From positions 96,053 to 129,096 of the forward strand of contig JABIDS010000010.1 in NCBI GenBank assembly GCA_018651605.1: a DNA stretch of 33,044 nucleotides. The letters run 5' to 3'. The first letter of the stretch is position 1. The number at the start of each line of letters is the position of its first letter. The stretch is from an archaeon (GTDB taxonomy: Archaea; Nanobdellota; Nanobdellia; Pacearchaeales; GW2011-AR1). The translations under genes and the position numbers were made by a program. The notes below the pieces were generated by a model that saw nothing but the letters and a program-made list of their open reading frames with translations, was not told where the DNA came from and did not search any database. Shown one piece after another: positions 7,367 to 15,173 of this stretch.

Positions 7367-9919
7367 TTATTCTTTATAAGGGTCAAACAAAACAGGATCA
7401 ATAATCATTTCACTATTAAATTCTTCCCTATCTAAAAAAGGAGCCATATCTTCAATAGGCCTTGGAACAGTTTTTCCATCAGGACGATTAAACGCCCCTT
7501 GTTTTGGCATAACCAAATGATTTTCAGAAACATCAATATCACAAAGAATAGGTCCAGGGTAATTTAAAACTTCTTGAATATCTTCTCTTAAATTTTCCTG
7601 ATTTTTAATTTTCTTAGCTTTAATCCCATAAGATTCAGCAACTTTAATTAAATTAGGAATACTAACTCCACTAGAAGGTTCCGAAGCAATATATCCCTTA
7701 AAATAATGTTTTTGAGTTTCCCTTATAGAAGTATAACCCTTATTATTAAAAACAAAAATCTTTATTGGAAGTTTATTATGAAAAATAGTTTGTAATTCTT
7801 GGATATTCATCATTAAACCTCCATCACCAGTTATACAAATAGTTTTCTTATTTCCATTAGCCATACAAGCTCCAATAGCTCCGGGCAGTCCAAAACCCAT
7901 TGCAGCCAAACCCGCAGATGTAAAGAGCCTTTGCCCTTTTTTAATCTTAAATGCTTGCATAACTGTTTGAAAACTCATTCCCATATCAGTCAAAACAACA
8001 TCATCTTCATTTAATTCTCCTGAAAGCAAATCTGTAAAATAATAAGTATTTACACCATCTTTACAATTTTTATAATTCTGCAAAACGATAGGATATTTAT
8101 CTTTCCAATGCTTTATCTTTGCCTTCCACGATTCAAAATTAGGAGAAATATAATCTCTAAGTTGAGACTGCATAATGGAGATAAAATTCTTAACATCACT
8201 CTTTATAGCCAGATCAGGATTAATAATCGGCTTATTTAATTCTTCTTCATCAATATCTACAATAATTTTTTTTGCATTTCTAGCAAAATCCTTATATGCC
8301 CATCCAGTTACAGCCAAGGCAATCCTAGAACCCAAACTCAAAACAAAATCAGAATTTTGAATAGCAAGATTCGCACCTCTTTCTCCAAATGAACCAACCC
8401 TTCCAATATATAATGGATGTTCCTCCCAAATCAAATCATTAGCATTTCTTGATGTAACAATTGGAATAGAAAGAAGCTCAGCAAGTTCTAAAAATTCTTT
8501 TTCAGCACCTGAAAGACGAACACCATTACCCAACAAGATAATCGGTCGTTCAGATTTTTTAATCAATTTAATAGACTCATTAATCTGATTTTCTAAATCA
8601 TTATCAACCTCTGACACCTTTTCGATAATTTTAAAACTATCCAATTCATCTTTTTCTACAATGGCCCCTTGAATATTTATTGGAATATCTAACCAAACAG
8701 GCCCCGGCCTTCCAGATTTTGCCAAATACAATGCCTTTTCCAAATGATATTTAATTTTTTTTGGATCTCTAATAGTCACAGCATATTTAGTTATAGGACG
8801 AACCATATCAATAATATTAATTTCTTGAACACCTAATTGCCTTAATTTTGTTTTTTTAATTGTTTGACTTTCATGAGATTGTCCAGAAATAATTAACATA
8901 GGATTAGAATCAATCCAGGCTCCAGCAACACCAGTAATTGCATTTGTGGCCCCAGGCCCACTAGTTACCATAGCAAAACTAATATCATTTTTCATTTTAG
9001 AATATCCTTCAGCAACCATTGTTGAAGCTTGCTCATGATGATTACAAATATAATTCATCCCACCATTAACTCTTAAAGATTCTAAAAGATAAATTAAGTT
9101 CCCTCCAGAAACAAGTGATACATCTTGAATACCTCGCTCGATCAAAAAAGAGATAATATAATCCGAAACTCTCACAAGATTTTTTCTTTCATAAATCAAC
9201 AAAACCTTTATAGGAGAATTTATTTCACAATCTTTCAAGTCAGAGATATTAAACATATCTCCAAATTCCATATCACCTCCAGAACTTTCAATTTTTCCAG
9301 AAATTAAAACACCTACCTTAGAACCTGTTTCTTTGATATTCTCTAAAAAATTATTACTATTACTAAAACTCCTAACAAGGAACTTATATTTCCCAAAAAC
9401 ATTTGTAGAGTTTTGCTTATCATTTAAAAAAAGGTAGTGATAATTATACAATTCATTTGAAATATTTTTTTTATCAGTATAAGATTTCATCTCTCTTCTA
9501 TAATTATCTTTCAACCTAAATAAATCAGTTTTATCTACAGGAGTTTCAATTTCCATTACAAAAATCCCCTCATCAGAAATAGCTTCTGTTTTATGGAAAA
9601 CTCCCTTATCCAAAATTAAACCATCCTTTGCCTTAAGTTCAGAACTTTCATTTAATGTAGAACATCTAGCTTCTCCAGTGATTAATAAAAGTGAAGTCTT
9701 CTTTTTAGGATGACAATGCATAGATGTAGAATGTCCTGGCTTAATATACAAAAACCAAATAGCAATATTATTATTTTCAAACATTAAATATTCATAACCC
9801 CAGGGCTTGTTCACCACAACATCCCTAAAACTAACTTCTTTCAAACTTGAATCAACCGGACAATCATGAGTCAAAACACTTTGTTTATCTTTATCAGAAA
9901 TTTGAATTTTCTTTATCAT
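7367..9919 (-). CDS. Cupin - acetolactate-synthase-like ThDP enzyme fusion
   Basis: An 850-residue protein with two modules. Residues about 35-130 are a sugar-isomerase-type cupin (NKPWGYEYL, then MHCHPKK with H68 and H70, later VFHKTEA with H109 as likely metal ligands). Residues about 175-245 look like a second, degenerate cupin (GVLISGKIESSGGDMEFGD). From about 250 to the end is a full-length ThDP-dependent carboligase of the acetolactate synthase type: catalytic Glu296 in CNHHEQAS, a central domain, and the ThDP-Mg motif GDGG at 698 with NN at 725-726. The region after it reads SIRETQ, without the tryptophan of true acetohydroxyacid synthases. It resembles ThDP enzymes of surface-polysaccharide loci more than biosynthetic AHAS, so carbon-carbon ligation onto a nucleotide sugar is a plausible role (inference). 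The ATG at 9919 is preferred to the TTG at 9937; it overlaps the DJ-1 gene by 26 bases. Confidence 0.85.
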   Translation of the reverse strand: MIKKIQISDKDKQSVLTHDCPVDSSLKEVSFRDVVVNKPWGYEYLMFENNNIAIWFLYIKPGHSTSMHCHPKKKTSLLLITGEARCSTLNESSELKAKDGLILDKGVFHKTEAISDEGIFVMEIETPVDKTDLFRLKDNYRREMKSYTDKKNISNELYNYHYLFLNDKQNSTNVFGKYKFLVRSFSNSNNFLENIKETGSKVGVLISGKIESSGGDMEFGDMFNISDLKDCEINSPIKVLLIYERKNLVRVSDYIISFLIERGIQDVSLVSGGNLIYLLESLRVNGGMNYICNHHEQASTMVAEGYSKMKNDISFAMVTSGPGATNAITGVAGAWIDSNPMLIISGQSHESQTIKKTKLRQLGVQEINIIDMVRPITKYAVTIRDPKKIKYHLEKALYLAKSGRPGPVWLDIPINIQGAIVEKDELDSFKIIEKVSEVDNDLENQINESIKLIKKSERPIILLGNGVRLSGAEKEFLELAELLSIPIVTSRNANDLIWEEHPLYIGRVGSFGERGANLAIQNSDFVLSLGSRIALAVTGWAYKDFARNAKKIIVDIDEEELNKPIINPDLAIKSDVKNFISIMQSQLRDYISPNFESWKAKIKHWKDKYPIVLQNYKNCKDGVNTYYFTDLLSGELNEDDVVLTDMGMSFQTVMQAFKIKKGQRLFTSAGLAAMGFGLPGAIGACMANGNKKTICITGDGGLMMNIQELQTIFHNKLPIKIFVFNNKGYTSIRETQKHYFKGYIASEPSSGVSIPNLIKVAESYGIKAKKIKNQENLREDIQEVLNYPGPILCDIDVSENHLVMPKQGAFNRPDGKTVPRPIEDMAPFLDREEFNSEMIIDPVLFDPYKE

Positions 9920-10460
9920 TTTTTTGTTGAACCTCAAACAATCTCAAAACTTCTTTCATCCAATCTCCAAGATATTTATAATGAGGACTTGAAACAATAT
10001 TCCTATCAGTAACAAAACCAGCATCAACATAATTCGCACCTGCATTATTAACATCATCTTTAATACTATAATATGCAGAAATATTTCTTCCCTGAACAAT
10101 CTTAGCAGAAATCAACAATTGAGCTCCATGACAAATACTCGCAATAATTTTCCCTTGAATATCCCAATCTCGAATATAATTCAAAACAATTGGCTCTTGC
10201 CTCAACTTTTCCATTGCTTTAGCACCCCCGGGCAAAACCATAATGTCTGCATCATCTCCAAAATTACTCAACTCTTCATAACTAATCACACGACATCTAT
10301 CATCACTAGGAATCTTTGTCCCTAAAATCCCCTCACAACTAGCACCATCTTTCAATGCAACAATCATTTCAAAACCTTCCTCAAGTAATCTATAATATGG
10401 ATAAATATATTCATGATCTTGTACCAAATTTCCAGTTATAATTAATGCTCTTTTAGTCAT
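9894..10460 (-). CDS. DJ-1/PfpI-family protein
   Basis: A 188-residue protein of normal family length. The nucleophile elbow is ASICHGAQLLISA with C110 and H111. The partner acid is Glu17 in LVQDHEYIYPYYRL, which matches the FEDxE segment of PfpI proteins. The VLPGGA loop is present too. Family members include proteases, glyoxalases, amidases and proposed protein or nucleotide deglycases; the sequence does not decide between them. It is the first gene of a two-gene operon with the cupin-ThDP fusion, overlapping it by 26 bases. Co-expression with a carboligase that may handle reactive aldehydes suggests a detoxifying or tailoring role, which is inference only. Confidence 0.88.
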   Translation of the reverse strand: MTKRALIITGNLVQDHEYIYPYYRLLEEGFEMIVALKDGASCEGILGTKIPSDDRCRVISYEELSNFGDDADIMVLPGGAKAMEKLRQEPIVLNYIRDWDIQGKIIASICHGAQLLISAKIVQGRNISAYYSIKDDVNNAGANYVDAGFVTDRNIVSSPHYKYLGDWMKEVLRLFEVQQKNDKENSNF

Positions 10461-10484
10461 AATAATAAGAAATCACCAATTTAC

Positions 10485-10493
10485 TTTTTAAAG
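10485..10493 (-). promoter_or_regulatory. TATA-like box for the DJ-1/cupin-ThDP operon
   Basis: CTTTAAAAA on the minus strand, about 28 bases before the ATG at 10460. The sequence upstream of it, ACTACATAAAT, recurs almost unchanged before the genes starting at 11546 and 30882. Confidence 0.6.
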
Positions 10494-10526
10494 ATTTATG
10501 TAGTTGAGATATTATGAACCTCAAAA

Positions 10527-10534
10527 TTTATAAA
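10527..10534 (+). promoter_or_regulatory. TATA-like box for the PQ-loop protein
   Basis: TTTATAAA centred 25 bases before the ATG at 10556. Confidence 0.65.
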
Positions 10535-10555
10535 TTCAAAGAGACTTAACAAACC

Positions 10556-10807
10556 ATGACATGGCAAGACCTAACTTTAATGACACTAAACATTTTCTTT
10601 GGATACGCTCTAATCCCTCAAGTCTATTACGGTTTTAAAACAAAGAAAAAACATATCACACTTCAAACAGCCCTAATAACAACCTTGGCCCTCTATATTC
10701 AAACATTTGTTTTCTTCACACTTCAATTAACTCTAACAACAATTGCCAGCTCAACAATCGCATTTCTCTGGACATTATTATTAATCCAAACAATTATCTA
10801 CAAATAA
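10556..10807 (+). CDS. Small PQ-loop (SemiSWEET-like) membrane protein
   Basis: An 83-residue, very hydrophobic protein with three likely membrane helices (about residues 6-24, 34-57 and 60-82). A proline-glutamine pair (P21-Q22 in YALIPQVYYGFKTKK) ends the first helix and is followed by a short basic loop. This matches the size and layout of SemiSWEET-type half transporters, which dimerise to move small sugars, and of other PQ-loop proteins. A sugar-transport role would suit the neighbourhood, but small PQ-loop proteins vary widely in function. It sits alone between two minus-strand genes; its stop is one base from the convergent stop of the methyltransferase gene. The ATG is supported by a TATA-like box 25 bases upstream. 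Confidence 0.75.
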   Translation: MTWQDLTLMTLNIFFGYALIPQVYYGFKTKKKHITLQTALITTLALYIQTFVFFTLQLTLTTIASSTIAFLWTLLLIQTIIYK

Positions 10808-10808
10808 A

Positions 10809-11546
10809 TCAAACAATAACCGTCCAACCATAATCTCCTTCAAAACCCACTTCAGAATATAACTTAATCCACTCATCAATACCCCTTAAATCCTTACACA
10901 ATAAAGTCCACGCCCTTAATTTCCCCTCTTCATATTCATTTCTCCAAGAGTCATTCTGAATATAACTAGATTTACCATTATTTTTTGCAACCCTTACCAA
11001 CTCTCTCAAAACCTCCACAGAATCTTCAGGAAAAAAAGCACAAACATTTTCAATAGAAATCACACAATCAAAATAATCATCCTTAAATGGCAAATTCAAA
11101 TTATCCGCCTTAATTAAAAAAGGCATAACCTCATCACAAGCTTTCTTTTCAATAACCTCAGAATCTCCCTTCTCAACCCCATTAATCAACACCCACCGCC
11201 CATAACCCTCCATGGTGTGATTCAAAGGATAACTAGAGGGATGAATTCCCCAAACTTCAATTCCAGGAATTAATTTCATCAAATCATAAACTAAAAACCC
11301 CTTATGACATCTATCAATCAAAACCTTAGAACCAGAATGCAAACCATATCTTTTCTTAATAATTTCCGCCACACGACGCCATCTACCATCATAATAATAT
11401 CCCCCAAAGCCCTTCTCCCGTGAACCATCATAAAAACTAAAATCAAGCCTCTCAGCAACCTTTATGTCCTCCTCACTCTGTTCCTTTCGCCCTCGCGCCT
11501 TAATCTGCGAAAGTCCTGCTTCTTCCATTATATTATATTCTGGCAT
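10809..11546 (-). CDS. Class I SAM-dependent methyltransferase (type 11-like)
   Basis: A 245-residue protein with a Rossmann methyltransferase core. GSKVLIDRCHKGFLVYDLM is in the motif I place, although the classic GxGxG glycine pattern is degenerate. VWGIHPSSYPL follows as the ribose-binding strand, then MPFLIKADNLNLPFKDDYFD (motif II/III region), CVISIENVCAFF (motif IV) and VLRELVRVAKNNGKS (post-motif helix). The likely target is a sugar or small molecule, but nothing in the sequence names it. It is a single-gene unit: a TATA-like box lies 26 bases upstream, and it faces the PQ-loop gene tail to tail. The degenerate motif I leaves a small chance that it no longer binds SAM normally. Confidence 0.8.
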   Translation of the reverse strand: MPEYNIMEEAGLSQIKARGRKEQSEEDIKVAERLDFSFYDGSREKGFGGYYYDGRWRRVAEIIKKRYGLHSGSKVLIDRCHKGFLVYDLMKLIPGIEVWGIHPSSYPLNHTMEGYGRWVLINGVEKGDSEVIEKKACDEVMPFLIKADNLNLPFKDDYFDCVISIENVCAFFPEDSVEVLRELVRVAKNNGKSSYIQNDSWRNEYEEGKLRAWTLLCKDLRGIDEWIKLYSEVGFEGDYGWTVIV

Positions 11547-11567
11547 AATAAAAACATAAAGAAATAT

Positions 11568-11576
11568 TATTTAAAG
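11568..11576 (-). promoter_or_regulatory. TATA-like box for the methyltransferase gene
   Basis: CTTTAAATA on the minus strand, centred 26 bases before the ATG at 11546, preceded by ACTATATAAAT like the 10460 and 30882 promoters. Confidence 0.6.
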
Positions 11577-11586
11577 ATTTATATAG

Positions 11587-12099
11587 TTAATAGACCCTTA
11601 TTCTTCTAATTATTTCACTAGTCGACTTTTTCAGAATAGTATCAATAATCTCAACTCTTCCACCATATCCTCGAACAACCTCTGCTTCAGGCATATTAGA
11701 ATAATCCTCAGGATTATAATCAGAACCCTTAACATGAATATCTGGTTTTAATCTAGCAATCATTTCACAAGGAGTATCTTCTTGATAAATTCCAACATAG
11801 TCCACACAATCCAATGCAGAAACAATTTGAACTCTATCTTTTTCACAAATAATAGGGCGGCTTAAACCTTTTGTCCTATTAATAGAGGAATCTGAACTTA
11901 AACCAACAATCAATAAATCTCCTAAATAATTTGCTCGTTCTAATAATTCTACATGCGCAACATGTAATAAATCAAAACAACCATTTGTATAAACAATCGT
12001 TTTATCTCGACTTCCAAAATCTCCTAACAACTCAATTAATTCATCCAATGTCTTAAATTTATTTAATAAATTCTTTATAGCAAAACTTTCATTTCTCAT
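11587..12099 (-). CDS. RfaE-domain-II-type nucleotidyltransferase with altered HxGH motif
   Basis: A 170-residue stand-alone nucleotidyltransferase of the cytidylyltransferase fold, similar in length to the C-terminal half of HldE or to glycerol-3-phosphate cytidylyltransferases. TNGCFDLLHVAHVELLERA holds the nucleotide-binding signature at residues 39-57. The third position of HxGH is alanine (H46-V-A-H49), unlike the HPGH of the neighbouring fusion at 5828. DIHVKGSDYNPEDY and the C-terminal STSEIIRRI helix are as expected. It probably joins CMP or AMP to a sugar-1-phosphate or polyol phosphate. It lies seven bases after the PHP phosphoesterase gene in one operon, so the two may act on the same metabolite. 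The substrate cannot be read. Confidence 0.85.
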   Translation of the reverse strand: MRNESFAIKNLLNKFKTLDELIELLGDFGSRDKTIVYTNGCFDLLHVAHVELLERANYLGDLLIVGLSSDSSINRTKGLSRPIICEKDRVQIVSALDCVDYVGIYQEDTPCEMIARLKPDIHVKGSDYNPEDYSNMPEAEVVRGYGGRVEIIDTILKKSTSEIIRRIRVY

Positions 12100-12106
12100 T
12101 TAAAAT

Positions 12107-13072
12107 TTATTCAGGCAATCTATCCCACAGCTCTTCTAAAATTTCATTAGGCAATTGATTATTGGGCTTATCATAGCATCCGATTCTAAAAGGGCCTTTA
12201 TCTCCATGACAATCAGAACCTCCAGACCTAATCAAATCATACCCAGAAGCCAATTTATCAAATTTAGTATTCTGCTCTTCACTATTAAAATAATTTCTTA
12301 CTTCAATTCCATCAACTCCTTTTGTGATGAAATAACTTAACATTCTATCGGTCAAAAATCCATAGTCTCCACCAGGATGAGCAATAAAAAGTTTACAATT
12401 CATATCTTCTGTTAGACCAATTGCATCATCAACATCAAATCCCTTAAACCTTGAAGTATAAGCAGGCATACCTATTGCATATAACCATCGATTAACAAAT
12501 GCTATAGGCTTACCTTCAATCGCCTCATCAGTAGCCTCAGGGTCTTTTGTCCTAACATATTTTTTTAAAACCTCAATATTATCCTTATAATCAATAAAAC
12601 TATGACATATATCTGGAGGACAATGAAATGAAGCACATTGTTCTTTCAAATCTACTGAAGGTATTTCAAATCCCACACTCCTCAAACCATCTAATACTTC
12701 TGGAAGATGTCTTTTTTCCATATCATTAAAATATATCTCTTGATATCCTTTCATAGGTCCTACATTAGGGTTTTTCCCAAGAATAATTAAATCCGGAGAA
12801 GACATATCCTGGGGCGTTAAAACATATTCAGGCAATTCAGCACTTATTTCAGTACCAAATGAAATCCCTAAAATATCATATTTCTTACAAGCATTCATAA
12901 ATTCAGGTAAACCTCCAACACCATGATGATCTGTTAAAGCCATAGCAGAAACCCCTCTATCAACCGCTCTCTTAACCAACTCAGTTGGAGTATCCCCGCC
13001 ATCAGAATAAGTTGAATGATTATGAAAATCCAAAAGTCCTTTATTATATCTTGCTACATCTTCCAAAGCCAT
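12107..13072 (-). CDS. PHP-domain phosphoesterase
   Basis: A 321-residue metal-dependent hydrolase of the PHP family. The first motif LLDFHNHSTYSDGGDTP gives H17, H19 and D24. ALTDHHGVGG at about 46-55 is the second metal-binding stretch. LFIAHPGGDYG and GGSDCHGDKG near the C-terminus complete the ligand set. Related proteins hydrolyse nucleotide 3'-phosphates, histidinol phosphate or short RNAs. About 120 extra residues between the second and third motifs make it longer than minimal PHP phosphatases such as the TrpH/YciV group. It leads a two-gene operon with the nucleotidyltransferase, so removing a phosphate from a sugar-bisphosphate intermediate is a reasonable guess. A housekeeping nucleotidase is the alternative. 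Confidence 0.85.
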   Translation of the reverse strand: MALEDVARYNKGLLDFHNHSTYSDGGDTPTELVKRAVDRGVSAMALTDHHGVGGLPEFMNACKKYDILGISFGTEISAELPEYVLTPQDMSSPDLIILGKNPNVGPMKGYQEIYFNDMEKRHLPEVLDGLRSVGFEIPSVDLKEQCASFHCPPDICHSFIDYKDNIEVLKKYVRTKDPEATDEAIEGKPIAFVNRWLYAIGMPAYTSRFKGFDVDDAIGLTEDMNCKLFIAHPGGDYGFLTDRMLSYFITKGVDGIEVRNYFNSEEQNTKFDKLASGYDLIRSGGSDCHGDKGPFRIGCYDKPNNQLPNEILEELWDRLPE

Positions 13073-13092
13073 AAAGATATTCTTTTAAAACA

Positions 13093-13101
13093 ATATATAA
13101 A
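13093..13101 (-). promoter_or_regulatory. TATA-like box for the PHP-nucleotidyltransferase operon
   Basis: TTTATATAT on the minus strand, centred 25 bases before the ATG at 13072. Confidence 0.65.
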
Positions 13102-13103
13102 TA

Positions 13104-13111
13104 TTTTTATA
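13104..13111 (+). promoter_or_regulatory. TATA-like box for the HD phosphohydrolase
   Basis: TTTTTATA centred 25 bases before the ATG at 13133; only two bases from the divergent box at 13093-13101, so the two promoters may compete for TBP. Confidence 0.6.
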
Positions 13112-13132
13112 CCCAAATAGTTATTATCAAAC

Positions 13133-13918
13133 ATGCAATTCAACCCCCAAACCTACAAACCAATAGATTACAGAACCTTCATTCTAGGAGACCAAGCAAG
13201 ACAAGGAATCAATCTAAAAAGACTAAACATTCTCACAGAACAAGAACTAAAAATTTGGGAAGCAGCACAACCATATATGGATGCAAGAAACGACCCAGGA
13301 CATGGAGAAATAGCAACAATTTTATCAATAACATTTTTACCTTATTTTCCAAAAGCTAAGAGAGAAATAGTAGTTCCAACAACAATGAATCACGATATTG
13401 GTTTTCATGGGGAAGATCCGAATGCATGGCAAAAAGCAGTTGAAGCCGCACGAAAAGCAGGAAACTTAAAATCACTTAATGATGATGCAAAAAGAATGCC
13501 TCACCAGATTAAAGGAGCTGATATGGCATTAGAAATTTATCAAGAAGTAGGTTATCCTAGACAAGAATATCGCCATGAATCTACAGATATTATTAGAGAC
13601 CATGACACGAGGCATAATGCAACAACACTAAGTGGAAGAGTAATGTGGGATTCAGATTACACTTGGAGAGTAACACTTCCATGCGTAGAAATTTATTCAA
13701 AAAAACTAACTCCTGAAGAACTTATTGAAGAAGCAGAAAAAAATGCATTAAACAATGAATATCCGTTTGATTTAGAATCAATCTCTAAAAAAATAGCCCG
13801 TATAGAACTAGCAAACACTATCTACTACAAATTCCCAGACCAAGCAACCCAAGCTCTAAAACCAAACTACTCACAAGAACTAGAAATTGTAAAAAAATTC
13901 TACTCTAATTCTGCTTAA
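13133..13918 (+). CDS. HD-domain phosphohydrolase-like protein
   Basis: A 261-residue protein with the ordered ligands of an HD domain: H57 in PGHGEIATIL, the HD pair H87-D88 in TTMNHDIGFHG, H124 in RMPHQIKGADMA, and an aspartate in IIRDHDTRH. The segment ADMALEIYQEVGYPRQEYRHES resembles the helix and GYP turn of small HD hydrolases that act on nucleotides or other phosphates. The substrate is unknown. It is a single-gene unit with its own TATA-like box, transcribed away from the PHP gene. Nothing links it specifically to glycan synthesis; it could be a nucleotide-pool housekeeping enzyme that happens to sit here. Confidence 0.8.
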   Translation: MQFNPQTYKPIDYRTFILGDQARQGINLKRLNILTEQELKIWEAAQPYMDARNDPGHGEIATILSITFLPYFPKAKREIVVPTTMNHDIGFHGEDPNAWQKAVEAARKAGNLKSLNDDAKRMPHQIKGADMALEIYQEVGYPRQEYRHESTDIIRDHDTRHNATTLSGRVMWDSDYTWRVTLPCVEIYSKKLTPEELIEEAEKNALNNEYPFDLESISKKIARIELANTIYYKFPDQATQALKPNYSQELEIVKKFYSNSA

Positions 13919-13952
13919 AACCTCTAACAAACTCAACCCCCTCCATTAACCT

Positions 13953-15173
13953 TCAACCCCTCTTCCCCCTAACAACTCTTTCAACAAACTCCTCCAACCT
14001 AGAAAAATGCTTTTCCATCAAATAATTCTCTCTCGCTTTCTTAACACCTTCAATCAACTTATCATAATCAAGCTTAGAAATAAATTCTTTAAAATTTTTA
14101 ACACCATCCGCATGAAGAATACCTAATCCATATTCCTTAGCTATCTCATCATTAATTTCATGTTTTTTAAAATAAAAAAAAGGAATTCCTGCTTCAATAA
14201 ATGTAGAAAATTTATTCCCTGTAGCAAGTCGCACATCATATTCACATTCAGGCCAAAAACCAAAATCATATTTAGAAATTTCCCTAGCAATATCCTTAGC
14301 ATTAAATGATTTTTCAAGATGAAAATAATTTATCCCTTGAATATCTTTATATTTCTCAAAAAAATTCTTTTTAACTAATTCTTCCCTTTCCCTCTCCTCA
14401 TCACTAGAAATTTCTGAACCAAAATGAAAATGAGCATGAATCCCTTTCTTAATAAGCATATCAACAGATTTAAGTTGTTCAAAATAAAATTTCTCGTTTT
14501 TTTTACCAGTCCCCCCAACATAAACCATATGGATTTCCCCATCCTTTTTTGAAAGCTTATTTTTATTAAACGGAACAATAAAATCTTTTGAACAATAAGG
14601 ATAGATAGATACTTCATGCTTCGGAAGTTTTGAAAGATCTATTAATTTTCTTTTTTGCAAATCTTTTAATTCATAAGAAGCCCCCTTATGTAAAATTCCA
14701 TCAGAATGTTCAAAACAATAATTATCTGCAATCATTTCAAAAAAACCAATATTTTTTTTAGCAATTTTCAAATTAGGAAATGCTTGTCTACGAATATCAT
14801 AAGGAAAATAAACAAAAGCAGATTTTTTAAAAAAAATCCTAAAAAAAGCAATAGGCACACTTATTGGAGCTCTTCCAAAAACAATATATGGTTTCAATTT
14901 AAAAATCTTTAAAAAAGCAGAAAAAATTTTTCCACCTTGTCTAAAGAACATCCATACAATCTTCAAAAAATTTTTTTTATTTAATGAAACATAAGGTATA
15001 TCAATATCAATTATTTTATCATAAGCTTGTTTATAAAATCCATAATTCTCATTATTAGCTTTCAATATTCTTATTAAAACAGTTTCATATCCTCTCTTCC
15101 GAAATTCTTTTGCTATCTTATAGACCATTGCAGTAGGAAATCCTTCAATAAACACAACTTGCTTTTTCTGCAT
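13953..15173 (-). CDS. GT-B-type glycosyltransferase-like protein (paralogue of 1311-2546)
   Basis: A 406-residue protein that is collinear with the gene at 1311: KKQVVFIEGFPTAMVYKIAK at the start, then RAPISVPIAFFRIFFKKSAF, FPYDIR, GILHKGASYEL, FNKNKLSKKD, and a C-terminal GNKFSTFIEAGIPFFY. The two are related over their whole length but clearly diverged. It probably adds a sugar to the same or a related glycan. It is the last gene of an operon after an aminotransferase and a B12-type radical SAM enzyme; its ATG directly follows the stop of the radical SAM gene. As with its paralogue, the GT assignment comes from the overall pattern, and no donor specificity can be read. Confidence 0.7.
   Translation of the reverse strand: MQKKQVVFIEGFPTAMVYKIAKEFRKRGYETVLIRILKANNENYGFYKQAYDKIIDIDIPYVSLNKKNFLKIVWMFFRQGGKIFSAFLKIFKLKPYIVFGRAPISVPIAFFRIFFKKSAFVYFPYDIRRQAFPNLKIAKKNIGFFEMIADNYCFEHSDGILHKGASYELKDLQKRKLIDLSKLPKHEVSIYPYCSKDFIVPFNKNKLSKKDGEIHMVYVGGTGKKNEKFYFEQLKSVDMLIKKGIHAHFHFGSEISSDEEREREELVKKNFFEKYKDIQGINYFHLEKSFNAKDIAREISKYDFGFWPECEYDVRLATGNKFSTFIEAGIPFFYFKKHEINDEIAKEYGLGILHADGVKNFKEFISKLDYDKLIEGVKKARENYLMEKHFSRLEEFVERVVRGKRG

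Noticed and set aside
9920-9937. TTG start for the cupin-ThDP fusion
   Set aside because: Adds only six residues and lengthens the overlap with the DJ-1 gene; the ATG at 9919 is simpler. Not excluded.
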